Assembly: GCF_005795905.1 (NCBI RefSeq) | Contig: NZ_VAWE01000001.1 | Location: 744,001 to 808,000, forward strand | Direction: 5' to 3' | Source: Streptomyces marianii | GTDB taxonomy: Bacteria > Actinomycetota > Actinomycetes > Streptomycetales > Streptomycetaceae | DNA length: 64,000 nucleotides | In this document: positions 63,917 through 64,000 of the stretch, one piece after another | How the letters are laid out: each line of letters opens with the position of its first letter | Position numbering within the stretch: the stretch's first letter is position 1 | The notes under the pieces: model-generated | The model's input: only the letters and a program-made list of their open reading frames with translations | What the model was told of the DNA's origin: nothing | Database searches by the model: none | Translations under genes and position numbers: made by a program

Positions 63917-64000
63917 GACCCCGGTACGTACCGGCCCGGTCGGAGAGGGTCCACCGACCAGGCTTGCGTTGTGGCCCGCGCCGTCCACGGAAGCCCACCT

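Overview
The window is a GC-rich (roughly 70-73 percent by eye) actinomycete chromosome segment, almost certainly Streptomyces: most genes have strong third-position G/C, many start with GTG, neighbours are joined by GTGA or ATGA stop/start overlaps, and several families are Streptomyces-typical (RmdA-like c-di-GMP protein, DUF574 methyltransferase, class E/F sortase, LysX, Rpf-LysM-M23 hydrolase, SpoIIE-type phosphatase). From memory, the order sdhCAB ... rmdA ... rpfD-gnd resembles the SCO0922-SCO0975 stretch of S. coelicolor; this was not checked by alignment.

Layout. 0-9.9 kb: sdhCAB operon with a divergent LysR regulator, a RidA/HxlR divergent pair, rmdA and a methyltransferase, and a two-repeat lipoprotein. 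9.9-14.3 kb: a cell-surface block with a secreted protein carrying 33 consecutive prolines, a DUF4239 membrane protein, two related secreted proteins with C-terminal anchors (one with an Asn/Gly repeat stalk and a frameshift), and a sortase. 14.4-21.5 kb: lysX, a frameshifted universal stress protein (USP), an APC permease, an ECF sigma factor and an unknown protein. 21.7-27.6 kb: a LytS/LytTR two-component system with an SSS-family symporter and its DUF485 partner, then two zinc-finger anti-sigma-like proteins. 27.6-36.8 kb: Fpg/Nei glycosylase, WS/DGAT acyltransferase, PAS-GAF-PP2C-ATPase regulator, DUF6777 lipoprotein, and a YndJ/DUF1990/lipase-maturation-factor operon behind two TTGAAC-N2-GTTCAA-type operators. 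36.9-45.5 kb: a previously untracked 55-aa peptide gene, a zinc-ribbon SDR, a relic of glgC, a FhuF-like reductase, Rpf-LysM-M23 hydrolase, gnd, racemase-like protein, GNAT and panD.

45.5-49.9 kb is a scar zone: pieces of IS5, ISAzo13 and IS630 transposases, an internally deleted AbiEii gene, a piece of an NRPS adenylation domain and an intact DHA2-type exporter. 49.9-64 kb is a stress/dormancy block: P2-type ATPase, four USP genes, a KhtT/KhtU-like K+/H+ antiporter pair, a CBS-BON protein, a DoxX protein, phosphoketolase, and relics of pyruvate formate-lyase and probably a hibernation factor. Several of its upstream regions carry a dyad with the DevR/DosR geometry (five-base arms, four-base centre), suggesting one OsdR/DevR-type regulon; this is inference, and at this GC content the motif alone is not rare.

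The best candidates for something new are a pair of about 167-bp terminal-inverted-repeat elements (5544-5711 and 28581-28747). In both, the right end supplies the stop codon of the neighbouring minus-strand gene. The conserved-looking 55-aa peptide gene at 36915-37082 is the other main candidate. Three separate single-base frameshifts in otherwise complete genes also need a check against raw reads.
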